Below the pieces are notes generated by a model. The model worked only from the letters and a program-made list of their open reading frames with translations, ran no database searches and was not told the DNA's origin. Positions 1 to 11,192 of a stretch of DNA of 64,000 nucleotides are shown piece by piece (position 1 is the first letter of the stretch; the number at the start of each line of letters is the position of its first letter). This DNA comes from Cloeon dipterum (taxonomy: Eukaryota; Arthropoda; Insecta; Ephemeroptera; Baetidae): contig NC_088787.1 in NCBI RefSeq assembly GCF_949628265.1, forward strand, positions 8,918,501 to 8,982,500, given 5' to 3'. The translations under genes and the position numbers were made by a program.

Positions 1-795
1 ACCAGGGGGTGGCGGGAAAGGGGTTGTTGCTCCTGTAGAGTCCGTCTGAAGCGAGTAATTAATTGCAAACTTAATGACCACGTCCGCACACACACACACA
101 CACGCTCGCACAGACGCACGATCGAAGCAATGCAAATCTAATCATTTCAAATGCATTAGGGACTGCAAAATTAATCGCGGGCTTTGATGCCTTTTGCTTT
201 TGCGCCGGCCCGACGAAAGTACGAGTTATGTATTGCTGCCATTAATCCGTAAATAATTAAGCGTTTCAGCCTGCTTTCAGCCGAATTGCTCCGCTCCGAT
301 ATTGTGCTCGAGCTCATCGCCGGTGCAAAGCAAGCAATCACGCTCGTGATTAAAACGGCGGGAACAAAAGGCCTCCAAACGGACCGCAACTATGTTTTTG
401 ATCCAAATGAATTGGTGCTTCTGTAAAATTTATTGCAATTTGTGTCTATCGAATCAATGAATCATCAAAACTGAAGGTATATTTGTGAGCAACTTTAATT
501 AATTAGAAGAAAAAATTGCTGGTGGAAATTATTGCAAAATTATGAAATATTATTTTAACCTTTACCTTAAATTAAATAAGTTATTGCGAGAGAGCTAAAA
601 TTTTCCTTGTTCGGTGTACAAATTTCTGAGAAAATCGGCTTCGTATTTTTATGCAAATCAAGAGCAAATGTCACCATATTAAAAATCATGATTTTTTACC
701 TCATATCGCACACCATTAGGTATACATCGCGATAAGAAGAATTGAAATCAAGCGTAAATCATTGACTAAAACGTTTCGATAATAATTACGCCTTC

Positions 796-1118
796 GTATA
801 CTTTCTTAAAAATTTAATGTTAAGGCACTTCCGCTGCGATTTTGGACTCAATCCTGCTACTGTGCATTCTTCATTTAATATACTTTCTTTTAACGTGCTG
901 AAAACCAAAATCGGTTGAGCCAATCGCTGTAGAATCGTGAAAAGCTATTTTTTGGAATATAAAATCTTTTCCAACGTTCCTACGGTGAATGGCTGGACTG
1001 ATTTTGGTTTTCAGCACGTCAAAAGAAATTATATTAAGTGAAGAATGCACAGTAGCAGGATTGAGTCCGAAATCGCAGGCGGGAGTGCCTTAAAATTAAA
1101 TGTAATACGAAAGTATAC
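796..1118. repeat. Foldback (long inverted-repeat) MITE
   Basis: The left arm from GTATACTTTC (796) through GGCACTTCCGC and the block ending near 905 is repeated in reverse complement from about 1000 to 1118. The arms are roughly 110-130 bp, include the shared words CAATCCTGCTACTGTGCATTC and GTGCTGAAAACCAAAATC, and differ at scattered positions. A spacer of about 90 bp separates them. No coding capacity is visible, so this is a non-autonomous foldback element. A target duplication is not clear beyond a possible TA. Confidence 0.8.
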
Positions 1119-1140
1119 AGTGGCGCCATCTGTTGGCGGC
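1119..1140. promoter_or_regulatory. Candidate CTCF-like site
   Basis: Directly beside the foldback element, the reverse strand reads CCAACAGATGGCGCCACT, which contains AGATGGCGC. That matches the insect CTCF core AG[A/G]TGGCGC. It is only a motif match and could be chance, but it lies on the flank of the tandem protease array where an insulator would be plausible. Confidence 0.3.
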
Positions 1141-2122
1141 TCCAAACACTAATGATTTATTAACATAAATTTTTGCATTTAATAAAAATCTATCTTAAAT
1201 TCGTCCTGAACAACCCAAGAGAGTATAAATCTACTTGTGCTAAGAATATGAAATAGTGAGCTCGCTTAAACATACCTTTTTTTTAAATTTACTGATTTCT
1301 TAAGTGAGTTGAAGCAAATTCAGATTTTGGGAAATTTTTAAAATTAAAAAAAATACGAGCTACAAATTTACTAAGTTTTCATCATTGTTTTTCTCATCAA
1401 AGCCTTGGATATTTTTAAATCAAATAATGAGCAGACTCATACGCCATGCAGACAAACGAGAGAAAAAGCGCTTTTTAAATGGTCCGCGGCGCAACAGAGC
1501 TGTTAGCGCCGTTCCATTTAATTAATTGCTCGGTGCGCGTGCGAAAAACAAAATGGGAAAAGGTGCGATTAGCATGACAAAGCCGGCGGCCGACCGGGAA
1601 ATTGGCGACATCTAAAGAATTTGCAGCGTTTAATCTGCAGAGGGATTTGCCAATAAATCGTACGCTCGCATGATGTTGATGAATCACTGCCAGCCAGCCA
1701 GCCAGCCAGCGCATACAGAGCGCACATTTCGGTACACAATGTGGTGGCTGGCTGAATAGGCTGGCGGTTTAATTACTATCCACCCTGTTGCTGGCGGCAT
1801 AGCAACACGTAATGCAAGCTCAGTGCTCAATTCGAACACACGCGCACCGCACACTTGCAGCTATAGCAAGCGACGGAATCCCAAGTGCACATACGGCCCA
1901 CAGCGTGGATTGTATTATGCAACTGAGTCCAAGTGAGAAGCACCTCTCGCACACAGGGGCAGATCCGGTCTGCTGGAATCTGTTTGCCCACCTAAGTGGT
2001 GTTTCAAACTAATTAGTTTAGCTCCTTAATTCAAGCACGTCGACGTCTGAAGTTGGATTAATAATTGCAATTCCAAATAAATATTTTTAGGTTGCACACC
2101 CTATTATGCAAATAGAAATCAT

Positions 2123-2255
2123 CCTGGTCCCGGCAAAATTGCGTAACTTTCAACAACCAAACGCGAATTTCCTTGTTGCAAGAAAAGGTCAACAATCAAA
2201 TCGACAATGCAAATTGGGGTGTTTGTTGAACGTTGCGCAATTTTGCTGGGACCAG
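2123..2255. repeat. Palindromic MITE, family 4, copy 1
   Basis: The ends are inverted repeats (CCTGGTCCCGGCAAAATTGC on the left; GCAATTTTGCTGGGACCAGG on the right). The core contains ACGCGAATTTCCTTGTTGCA. Related copies lie at about 42029-42162 and, degraded and inverted, at about 45535-45672. A short piece of the core also occurs near 38995. No open frame is present. Confidence 0.75.
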
Positions 2256-3713
2256 GAAATGTATTTTTCAAATGGAATACAAGAATCAAGAATTTAATTT
2301 TTTGCCATTGTTTAGACAAGTTTAACTAATTCGTTTCTCTTTAATTTTCGTAAGAAAATATAACTGGCAATTTTGGATGCTTTTTAAAAGACTGTCACCC
2401 ATCTTGATTTATTTCTGCACTAAGAGTTTCCCTGCAACGAATGATTTAAACTTAATATCAAACCACTTCAGTTTATTAGGGAGGGTCAAGATAAGTCTAC
2501 TGGTGTGCAGTTTTTTTTGCAACAGTGATGGTTAAAGCTTGAGATTTGGCGATGAAAAAATTTGCAAATATACAAAACTCGTGTTTTTCATATAATTTCT
2601 CAAAAACGACTATGAACAACACTTTGAAATTTTCCCTCGAGTACCTTGAGATTTTCTTTTCAATGCTTTTCAGATTTTAAAAAATCGCTGTTAATTTTAG
2701 TCAAGGAAAAATATAAAAAAAAAACTGAAGTAGTCCTCTAATGACTTTTGATCTTGACCGATGACTATAAATTTGGTGTCCATTCAATGTGTCTTGCCAA
2801 GAGCAATCCAATATGCTCAAATCATTTTTAAATTTAATCAGGATATTGCATTTTAAATCATTTCCAACCCTTAAAACCAGCAAAAAATAAAATATTGGTA
2901 ATTTTTTCACATGCTGTTGCGAATTTTGTTTCTTTCTTCCTTTTCAATACGAACTAAAAGTCCTACAAACCGTACCTTGTGCTCTTAATATGCAAATTTA
3001 ATTGGAATTTCAAAATATTAATAAATTTTACAGTATCTAGTAGCAGCCGTAATTGCGCAAAGCCTTAATTTTCACCCAGTAAATTATCGAGTAGAGCTAT
3101 GAAAAAAGCTGCAAATTTTGCATATTTTATATTTTCATAAAAAATCAATCGACTTATTTGAGACAGTTTGGAGTTATCTTTTAAATACAAAATATTTTCA
3201 AATACTCATAAAGCGTACAGGAAAAAAATATATTAACAATAAAGATCAATAACATATTTTTGCGCCTGTTAATTCAGGTGAAAATTTTAAATTGGTCAAA
3301 TCTCCCATGCATGAACAGATAAGACGCACTTTTACACAGATATTGAATAAATTAAGACAATTTTTGATAGATTTAGAAAACTTTGAGTTGGTTAAAATGG
3401 CCTCGAATTCCATGACATGTGCTCCTGTGATGATTAGAAACTTAGAAAAAGGTAACTGTCTAAAATTCACAGCCCTAATAATGATAAAAAATGTTTTTTA
3501 TTCTTCTAGATTTTCGTTCCAATTCAGATCAATTTAATTTTGCGAATTTTTCCAATTAATTATATATCAGACATTCGCTAGATATCAATAAGTCAGCTCT
3601 TTGGAATGGTATCATTTTGCAATCTGGCGACACATCCTCTCCCACACTCACGCCACTGGGCACACCGGTCGCATGAATATTTAGCAGGGGAACCTATTCA
3701 TTATTATACGCAT

Positions 3714-3714
3714 T

Positions 3715-3762
<48 letters not shown>
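3714..3762. repeat. GA microsatellite
   Basis: A run of about 22 GA dinucleotides with a single interruption near its start. GA runs can bind GAGA-type factors in insects, but this one may be only a simple repeat. Confidence 0.9.
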
Positions 3763-3764
<2 letters not shown>

Positions 3765-6575
3765 AGTGCGAGCAGGGATGGGGGGTGGCTGGCAGATAGA
3801 TAGTGGCCGAGAGTGTGTGACGCTAAATATGATAGATTTTGCAGGAGCGCATGTGTGCGTGTCCGCGACCGGCCGACGTATAAATTGCACTTTGATTAAC
3901 TTGATTAATGGATTATTTTACACGTAATTCCACACACAGACGCAAATTACAAACGGTCTGTGTGCCTCTGCGCTGACTGATTGACTGGCCGGGCACGTAC
4001 GTTCGGATTATAATTTATATTTATCCGCTGCTCCCAGTAATTGACCGGAGTAATTAGTGACGGGGGTTTGTTTGATTGGCATTAAAATTTGCGCACGCCG
4101 AACTGACCGTCCGCTCGCTTTTAATCACATCGCGCCCGCTTCAAACGCTATATACTTGTTGAAAGGGCTTATTTATTTGCCGCGCGCAGCACTGCCGAGC
4201 AGCAGCTGGGCCGGCCGCATTTTTGCGTGCAAACCGATTTTTATCGTGTTCGCTTTGACACAACACACGAGCTGTGCAGACAGGGTAAAGCGATCCTCTC
4301 CCTTTGATATACATACACAGAAACACAGACGGTCAATTTTGCTTCAATTACGGTGCGGATGGAGCAGCATTGCGTCAAATCAAAATATAGCTTGTATAAC
4401 GACTAGTTGCGATAATTTTACTTGATTTGAAAATTCCTTTACCATTCACATGAAAAATAGATAATTCTAATTGGAATAGAAAATTTTCCATTTGCTTTTG
4501 TGGTCAGAGAGTGTAATTTAAATTTGTTTAATGATATGAATAACAAACCAGAACTCAAAATTGATCCTGTTATCAATCTCATAATTGCACAATCCTTAAA
4601 TTTTATTCCCTAACCGTTCATGCAAATGAAAAATTTAAATTTCCATCTTGGATTTTTTAACTTTTATCCATCCTTTTTTAAATATTACTGATTTTGATGT
4701 AAAATTATAAAGATAATTTGTTTAAAATTTGAATTACAAATTTTAACATAATTTCTTGATTATTAATTTAGGGAGTCTGTAAATAAATGGCAAATTTTAA
4801 ATATATTTAGCCCTTTTCATCCTTAATTTCAATTATATATCTTGCGAGTAATTTGCAAAGAGTGGTTATTCCTAGTTAATTATTATTATTATACGGGCGA
4901 AAGTAAAAACTACTTAAAAATTGTTTATATGGTGGGTGTAAAAAATAGAACAATTTAAAGCAAAGTGGGTATTTCAGATCAAGTTGATGAGAAAATTTCC
5001 CAGATTTTACTTGAATATTTCTTGACAAAATATGTATTTTCACGAATTTTACGGGAAAACTTTGAAACGTCTGTATTAATTTCATCTGCTCTTGGTGCAA
5101 TTGCAAAAATGATATATGTTTGCTTCGGATTGCTCTCACTGAGCCCAATGAACTTACACTAAATTTAATGTCCTAACTAAGTCAAGACAAAGGCCATACT
5201 AGAGAATGAGAAATTCCAGAAATGAAAGAGAGCATATAGGAAAATAGCTTGAAATGTAAATTGCATAATTTCAACTTTGATTGCCATTTTATTTTTAATT
5301 AATTTTTCAGTGCTCTTTTATGATTAATTTACTCAGAAATTTTTATCCTTCACATAAACAATTTTGATGAAATGAACAAAATTAAAAAAGCGAATAAAAG
5401 AAGATGATAATTTTTAAAAGGTAAATTATTCAAATTTCTCCACTTGATTGCACCCCTGCGCCGCATTCTTCAGCATCCCGCCCTAATGAAAAGAGGGAGC
5501 GCGAAAAGCAGCTGCTCCTCTCGCATGCAAATGTCAAAAAGCGCGTGTTGCGTGAAAAACAAGCTCAGCGAAAGAGAGAGAGAGAGACGCGCTCACCCCC
5601 TGCTCGGAACAAATTAAATCATGTGTGGCCCGACCTGCCGGACATTTTTACGAGCCGCATGGTCGCTCTCGTAAAATCGAATCGTCAGTCATTTAATTAT
5701 GCCGACCGTTAAGCAGCGGCAATGACCGCAAAAATCTCTGCTCTCTTATTTACTCGCGATGCACGCGCGGCGACGGCGGGCGAGAGGAGAGCGAAACTGC
5801 GTGCAATTGAATGACAGAGTGTGGCCGAGCCGGGGCCGCGCGGGGATGATGGGCCGTCGTAAAATCTTACGACTGAAACGCGTGTAATTTCCTGATACAC
5901 TAAATTCCGGCCGAGATCATCATAAGTTCTCTGGCCGCAGAGCATAGAGTGCCGACGGGCATTAACTTCGCCGGAAGCGCTTTCTTCTTTTTTCCGGCGT
6001 GGCTCTCTTCGCACTGCGTTACTTTTAATTGCAGCGCCGCTTTTTTCAGCAGGTCTAGACGATTATTGTCTCGTTCCTGTCCTTCAGGGGTGTGAAAATC
6101 CTCCCTCTAAACACTAGAGAGGACTCTTTCTTTCTTACTGCTACTGCAAGTAAATAGAGTTGTTTATAAATATTTTGTTTTTTGAAAATGAAAATTATTA
6201 ATATCGTTAAATGCGTGACTTACAGCAGAGATACATTAAATTCAACTTTCAGAACTAAATTGTTTAAAATGTAATTACTGAAAGATAAGACAAAAAGGAA
6301 TTGAAAATTTAAGATTTAAGTTAACTCCCAACACAGATATTGAGCTATCCAGCACCACACTCTTTTAAGATTTTTAACAAAATAAATATGTTGATTGACA
6401 TTTAAATTTATAAAATAAAATTTTTATTAACTGTTTCAAAACAAAATTGTTTACTGCATCTGTAAAGATAAAATTGTAGAGAAAATCAAGGTAAAATTTG
6501 ATTTAATGCAATTAATAAGGAATTTTTCAAACTACCCTAATTTTATTTGATTGCACTCATGAACTTAGTAACAAA

Positions 6576-9500
6576 TCAACGACGCAGTGAAATGTCAGGA
6601 CTGTTTTGCACAATCCATTTGATGTATCTAGTGATGTCAACAAACAAGGAGAACTGATTTGTGTCACAAACACGTTGATCAACATTATCTATCTTTCCCA
6701 TTCGGCTAGGACCGAAACTAACGACGCCTCGCAAGTAGAATCGCTTGTCGCTGATCGAGGTGCCGTTTGCAATGAGCAGTCCGCCGCCGCTGTCCCCACC
6801 GCAAACATTTGTACCTGTGCATGTTAATTAGATCATTGTTGAAAAAGAATCAAAAGGTCACCATTATGAGGAAATCCGGCGCAAAAGTTTTGAGTTGGCC
6901 TCAGATGCTTCGAGAAGAACCTTTTATTCGAAAAGAAGCACTCGTTGTGCGACACAATCCGTAAAAATGCTTTCTGAAGGATTTTTGCTTGCGAATAGTT
7001 TGCTGTGAGACCAAATCCAACGACCTTACGAACAAATCCATAGTTTTAATATTTAAAAAAATTAAAACAGTAGCTCAACTTTTCCATCTTTTCCGACAAT
7101 TTTGTCAAAGTCATAATCACTATTCCACAAGCAGACTGGCTTAACTCGTTCAGATAGGTGTATGCTCTTATTGCCGTGCTCATCCAGGATTATCAAAGCC
7201 AAGTCGTGTTGCCAATCTTTTCTGTCATTGTTGTATCCGGGATGAATTACGACTGAAGCTGCCTATTTAAAATTAAAATGGAGTGAAATAAAGCGAGACA
7301 TAAAGCAGAAGTTTAGTTTTACTGTTATTAAATATCACAAGTGATATTTAATTTCAAAGTGCAATTCAAAATCGAGGATGATAGTTTGAAATGAAAAATA
7401 AAATCGATTGAACTATAATACCAAAAAAATGAAGTTCTTTATGAGCGCGTGTCGTCAATAGCCATGCGTAATTTATTGAAATGAGACCTTGTTACCTAAT
7501 TATTGTATCTGAAATATTTTCACCTGCACTATCTGCCGCCCGTTTTCAGTATTGTTCCGTACATCATACATCCCCAGGGTAATCTCCAGCCATTCCGGTT
7601 CATATCGTGTACCAGTAGGACCATACATGCAGTGAGCAGCTAAAAATATTAATTTTATATTATGTGAAGTTTCAGTGCAAGCGCCTTTATTTGAATTTTT
7701 CAATCACTCTATTTACCAGTCACTACTACTCTTTTAGACACCAGTGTGCCACCGCAGGCGTCGTAGAGAGGATCAGTAGTTGGCAAGTTGATCGTCAGGC
7801 TCACGTGCCACGGATTCTCCTCGATTGAGGCGTTTGTACCGTGATGCAAATAGGGCATTGCCAAGTCATCCCGTTTCTGGCGGCCTCCCCTTCTTTCCCA
7901 ATCAACCTTTCCGCAACCTTCGTAGCTTTCCTTCGCTCCAAACTCTGTGTGTTAAAGCAATGTTGTATAATTTTCATATTTTGATGTTTTGCATACCTAG
8001 CTTTTTCGCTAATTTTGGAATCTTTGGCAACAGAGTCACATCATCCAATTTAGGAACAATTTCTTTGATGTCATTAAGAATGTCAGTCCATAGAATAATT
8101 TCCGTCCTCCAATCGCCATGCCAAACATCAACCCACTCGGTTCTGAGTCTTGTTCTGGTTGCACGTAAATAATATCGGTTCGAATCTTTCATTATCAGAA
8201 GCATGCCTGGAAAAAATATTTTAATTAAATTACGAACTAGACACAATAAGTATTTTATTCGCTCTTTTAATAAATAAATTAAAATCGCAATAAAGTGATT
8301 ACAGCAATTTTAGTGCACCCTTTCAACTACTCTTTTGCAATACTGGTGAATGGATGTGAGGGTTAATTTTTGCATTAATCTTGAAATTCACCTGTATCTT
8401 CAAAATGGCTACACATAAGTAAATTCATCTTTTGGCAAAGGTACTGGCTGATTTTACTATCCCGAAAGCATTCTTGATGGTTTAAAAGTGTTGTATTTTT
8501 CAATTTTATCTGCAAAATAAATATTTATAAAAAAACAAGGGAAATTAAATATTTTAATACGTCTGCTTGAGTGAAGACGAATGTATCGAAAGAGAAGTCT
8601 TTCAGGTTATTCCTGCTCCACAAGCAGATTGGCTTCAAATGCTGCGTTAATGTAACTTTTTCGATTTTCCACACTTCTAGATCACCGACTACAATTTCTC
8701 TGGACTGCACCTAAAATAAAAAGAAACGAATAGATTGTTACGTGAGAATAGACAACAATATTATTCCATTAAACACAAACGGTCGTAATTAAAATTTTCT
8801 CAAAAATGGCTATAGTGTGTATAATTATGTAGGTTAACTTCGATTTATTTATAATTATGAACGCTGCCGAGCTGGTAAATTCCTACTTTTTGGTTTAGTA
8901 ATCCTCTTCCAATCCTACAATTCTCTTCATTTGACCCAGAATCGCACGGGCCAGCATAGAGACGGTAGTTTTCAATATTCCGAGTGGTCGTTTCATCTGA
9001 CAGAAAACTGTGTTAGAAAGGTGAAAATGGTAGGTGACAAGGGCTCTCTTTGATATGAGGAAACAACTGAATAATCGCTTTAAATTCTCGATTATGGTTA
9101 TTGTCTTGATGCATTATTATAGTTAGAAGGTTGGCAAGGAAATTCTTAGGATTAAACGTTTTAGATTTTTACGAAACAGGTGGCTTCATTTTTGTCGTTA
9201 ACTATAAAATTGTACATTCCTCGTACATTTTCTTAAATTTTAGTGCACCTACAATATTGGAAATTTAATTAAGATTTCAGAATAATTTTAGTTATTTGCT
9301 GGACTATTAACCACTACTTAAAACATATAAATGAACCCTTATGGGAAGTTTTAATTTATTTCTGGGAATGAGAAAGGACCTACCAATTAATATTTCCAAT
9401 TAAATAGTCACTAAAAAAATATTAACCTAAATTGAGCAAAAACAAATTTTTAAAAAAAAAAATATTGAAATGTTTGGCAAAATGTTTGGCTAATAATCGA

Positions 9501-10284
9501 TGAATCGACAAATCTCTGCCTCTCGTTAGGGATGGCCAAACAAATTCAATGAAACGTCGAATCGTATGAATTTCATTTTTGTGAGATGAAATGATATTTT
9601 TCCTCACAGTTGAGAATATAAATTTTCGATAGCGATTTAAGAAACATGCCCTTGAAAATATTTTAGAATGTACTCACTGTGAAAAACTAATATAGCTTTC
9701 TCGGTTACTAAAAAGCCACTCATTTCAAGAGAGCGCATCCAATAATCTGGAAACTTCATTATATACACAATTCATACAAATTAGTCAAAGATATGGGTTA
9801 CTTTGAGGTTAGTCTTCAATGTTAATTGTGCTTACCCATAATTTGAATCCAACCTGATCCCGACCTTCAAATGAAATGATAACAGACCATGGCACGTCAC
9901 CATTACCATCCCATTGTCCACATTTTTCAGAGCTCAAATTTTCCGTTCCAGGAGAATACACTGGAAATTTGTTAATGTTATCAAAATTAATGTTAAGCTT
10001 TAAAATTATAATCTCTTTTCTAAGTGTTTTAGTTTAATATTCTACTTGGGTTTTCTATTTCATCCCATCAAACCTGGTGCATCCAAAGCAGGTCTTCTTT
10101 TGCCGTAATTCTGACAGTTCCTTGCCGGCATTTTATCCTAAAATTTTCACAAAATTAGTGTTGAGAGTTCGAGCGAAATGATTTTTCATTGATTAAAAAA
10201 TAGATACAAATCGCGTCATACCTGCTGGGATCCTTCGCACGTTGATACGATGGTTAACAAGAGAATGAACCATTTGGTGTTCAT
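6576..10284 (-). CDS. Copy A: secreted two-domain serine protease, first domain degenerate
   Basis: Thirteen exons: 10222-10284, 10074-10137, 9836-9960, 9678-9753, 8887-8996, 8561-8710, 8392-8509, 7997-8206, 7717-7944, 7524-7639, 7080-7262, 6862-7024, 6576-6814. All phases agree and give about 614 residues. It starts with a signal peptide (MNTKWFILLLTIVSTCEG). Residues about 45-300 form a decayed trypsin fold: FLVTEKAILVFHN replaces the AAHC block, GDLEVW stands at the Asp position, and EDTGGM replaces GDSGGP. Residues about 310-614 are a trypsin-like domain with the full triad: AAHC near 384, HDLAL near 440, CGGDSGG near 544. Residue 189 is Asn, so the S1 pocket is not trypsin-like. The linker carries RQKR, a furin-type motif. 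Expected to be extracellular; the substrate is unknown. Confidence 0.85.
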
Positions 10285-10314
10285 TTCTCCTGTTTTTGTG
10301 CAATCCAATCAAGA

Positions 10315-10410
10315 AGACTGTTCTCGTTCATAGAAATGCTGATGAGAAGTGACTTTATCAGCATGCAATATTCGTTTTAGCTTGATATTTTATCATTGAC
10401 CGCGAATAAG
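10315..10410 (-). promoter_or_regulatory. Upstream block of copy A, shared by the array
   Basis: Reading the minus strand, this block has TGACC, ATGATAAAATATCAAGC, GCATGCTGATAAAGTCACT and then AACGAGAACAGTC shortly before the ATG. It is nearly identical upstream of copies B, C and D. GATAAAGT may serve as a TATA-like box with ACAGT as initiator, and TGATAA elements resemble GATA-factor sites, which are common at insect gut enzyme genes. Function is inferred from conservation only. Confidence 0.5.
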
Positions 10411-11192
10411 GTCAATTTTGTCAGCGGCAGTGCCATTATGCGAGAACTATTTTGCGTATTATATAAGTGTCTCTTCCGATTGTGAGATTTGTGACCTCCT
10501 GATTATTAGCAACTCTCGAAATGTCACGTCACATTTACATTTCATGAACAAAAAGCATTGCCAGCAAAAAACTCACCAAGATTATTTAATTAAATCATAT
10601 ATATTATGATATTAATATTATTTAAGACGATTTTAAGTTAGGGTCTGATGGCTTCAAATTATTGTTATTATTCGTGCCCAATCGATATTCTCATGAAGGT
10701 TCGAAGTTCAGAAATAAATAGTCAACCTTTTTAATTTCACGTCTTTACTTATTTGTCAGTTCATGAAGGTATCAAGCATATAATGGTACAAAATATATAT
10801 AAGGTTTTAAACAAAATGGAAATGTTGCACTCTGCTTATTGAGGTAGATATCTAAACAAAAAAAAAACGTATCAATGCAGTATTAAAGCTATGATTTTTG
10901 CTGTATGCTATTCCATGCTAGGGGATAGGCAAGCCAAGAGTGGTAAATATCTAGGATATAAAACAAAATAATTAAAAAATAGAAGCCACCGAAAATAAGG
11001 TTTAATAATTTTTCTCAGCCTGTTAAGTAATTGATGGGCCATTTATATTTCCATTAAATATTTCAGTAGCAACATTATTTACTGCAGTAAAAAGATTAAA
11101 ATTGATAAAAAAATGAGGGAATGCAGTTAATAAGCTTTTTTTCTAACTCCCTTTACTATATTTGATTACACGCTTGAACTTGGTGATACAAA
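10411..11192. other. Spacer between copies A and B
   Basis: AT-rich intergenic DNA of about 0.8 kb. I see no gene. Its sequence resembles the spacers at about 16310-16929 and 22860-23520, including CGTATCAATGCA and the ATGATTTTTGCTGTAT word, so it belongs to the duplicated unit rather than being unique sequence. Confidence 0.6.

Larger units (their letters stand above)
1..6575. other. Non-coding region left of the protease array
   Basis: I see no convincing gene here. The stretch is AT-rich with several GC-richer islands (about 1450-1990, 3600-4350 and 5440-6040). It contains a CA run near 88-104, a GA microsatellite, a 320-bp foldback element and a palindromic MITE, which are listed separately. 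Open frames in the GC-richer islands lack homology that I recognise and often start at non-ATG codons. The islands could be cis-regulatory sequence of a gene outside the window, but nothing here proves that. Confidence 0.6.

Noticed and set aside
4057-4425. Open frame of 122 codons on the plus strand
   Set aside because: It starts at GTG, has no recognisable domain, and lies in a GC-rich non-coding island.
5709-6014. Minus-strand open frame of 101 codons rich in Arg and Ala
   Set aside because: Composition follows the local GC content; no splice support or homology.
8161-8200. GGTTCGAATC words resembling a tRNA T-arm
   Set aside because: They lie in the FLIMKDSNRYYLRA exon of the proteases and no cloverleaf can be formed.
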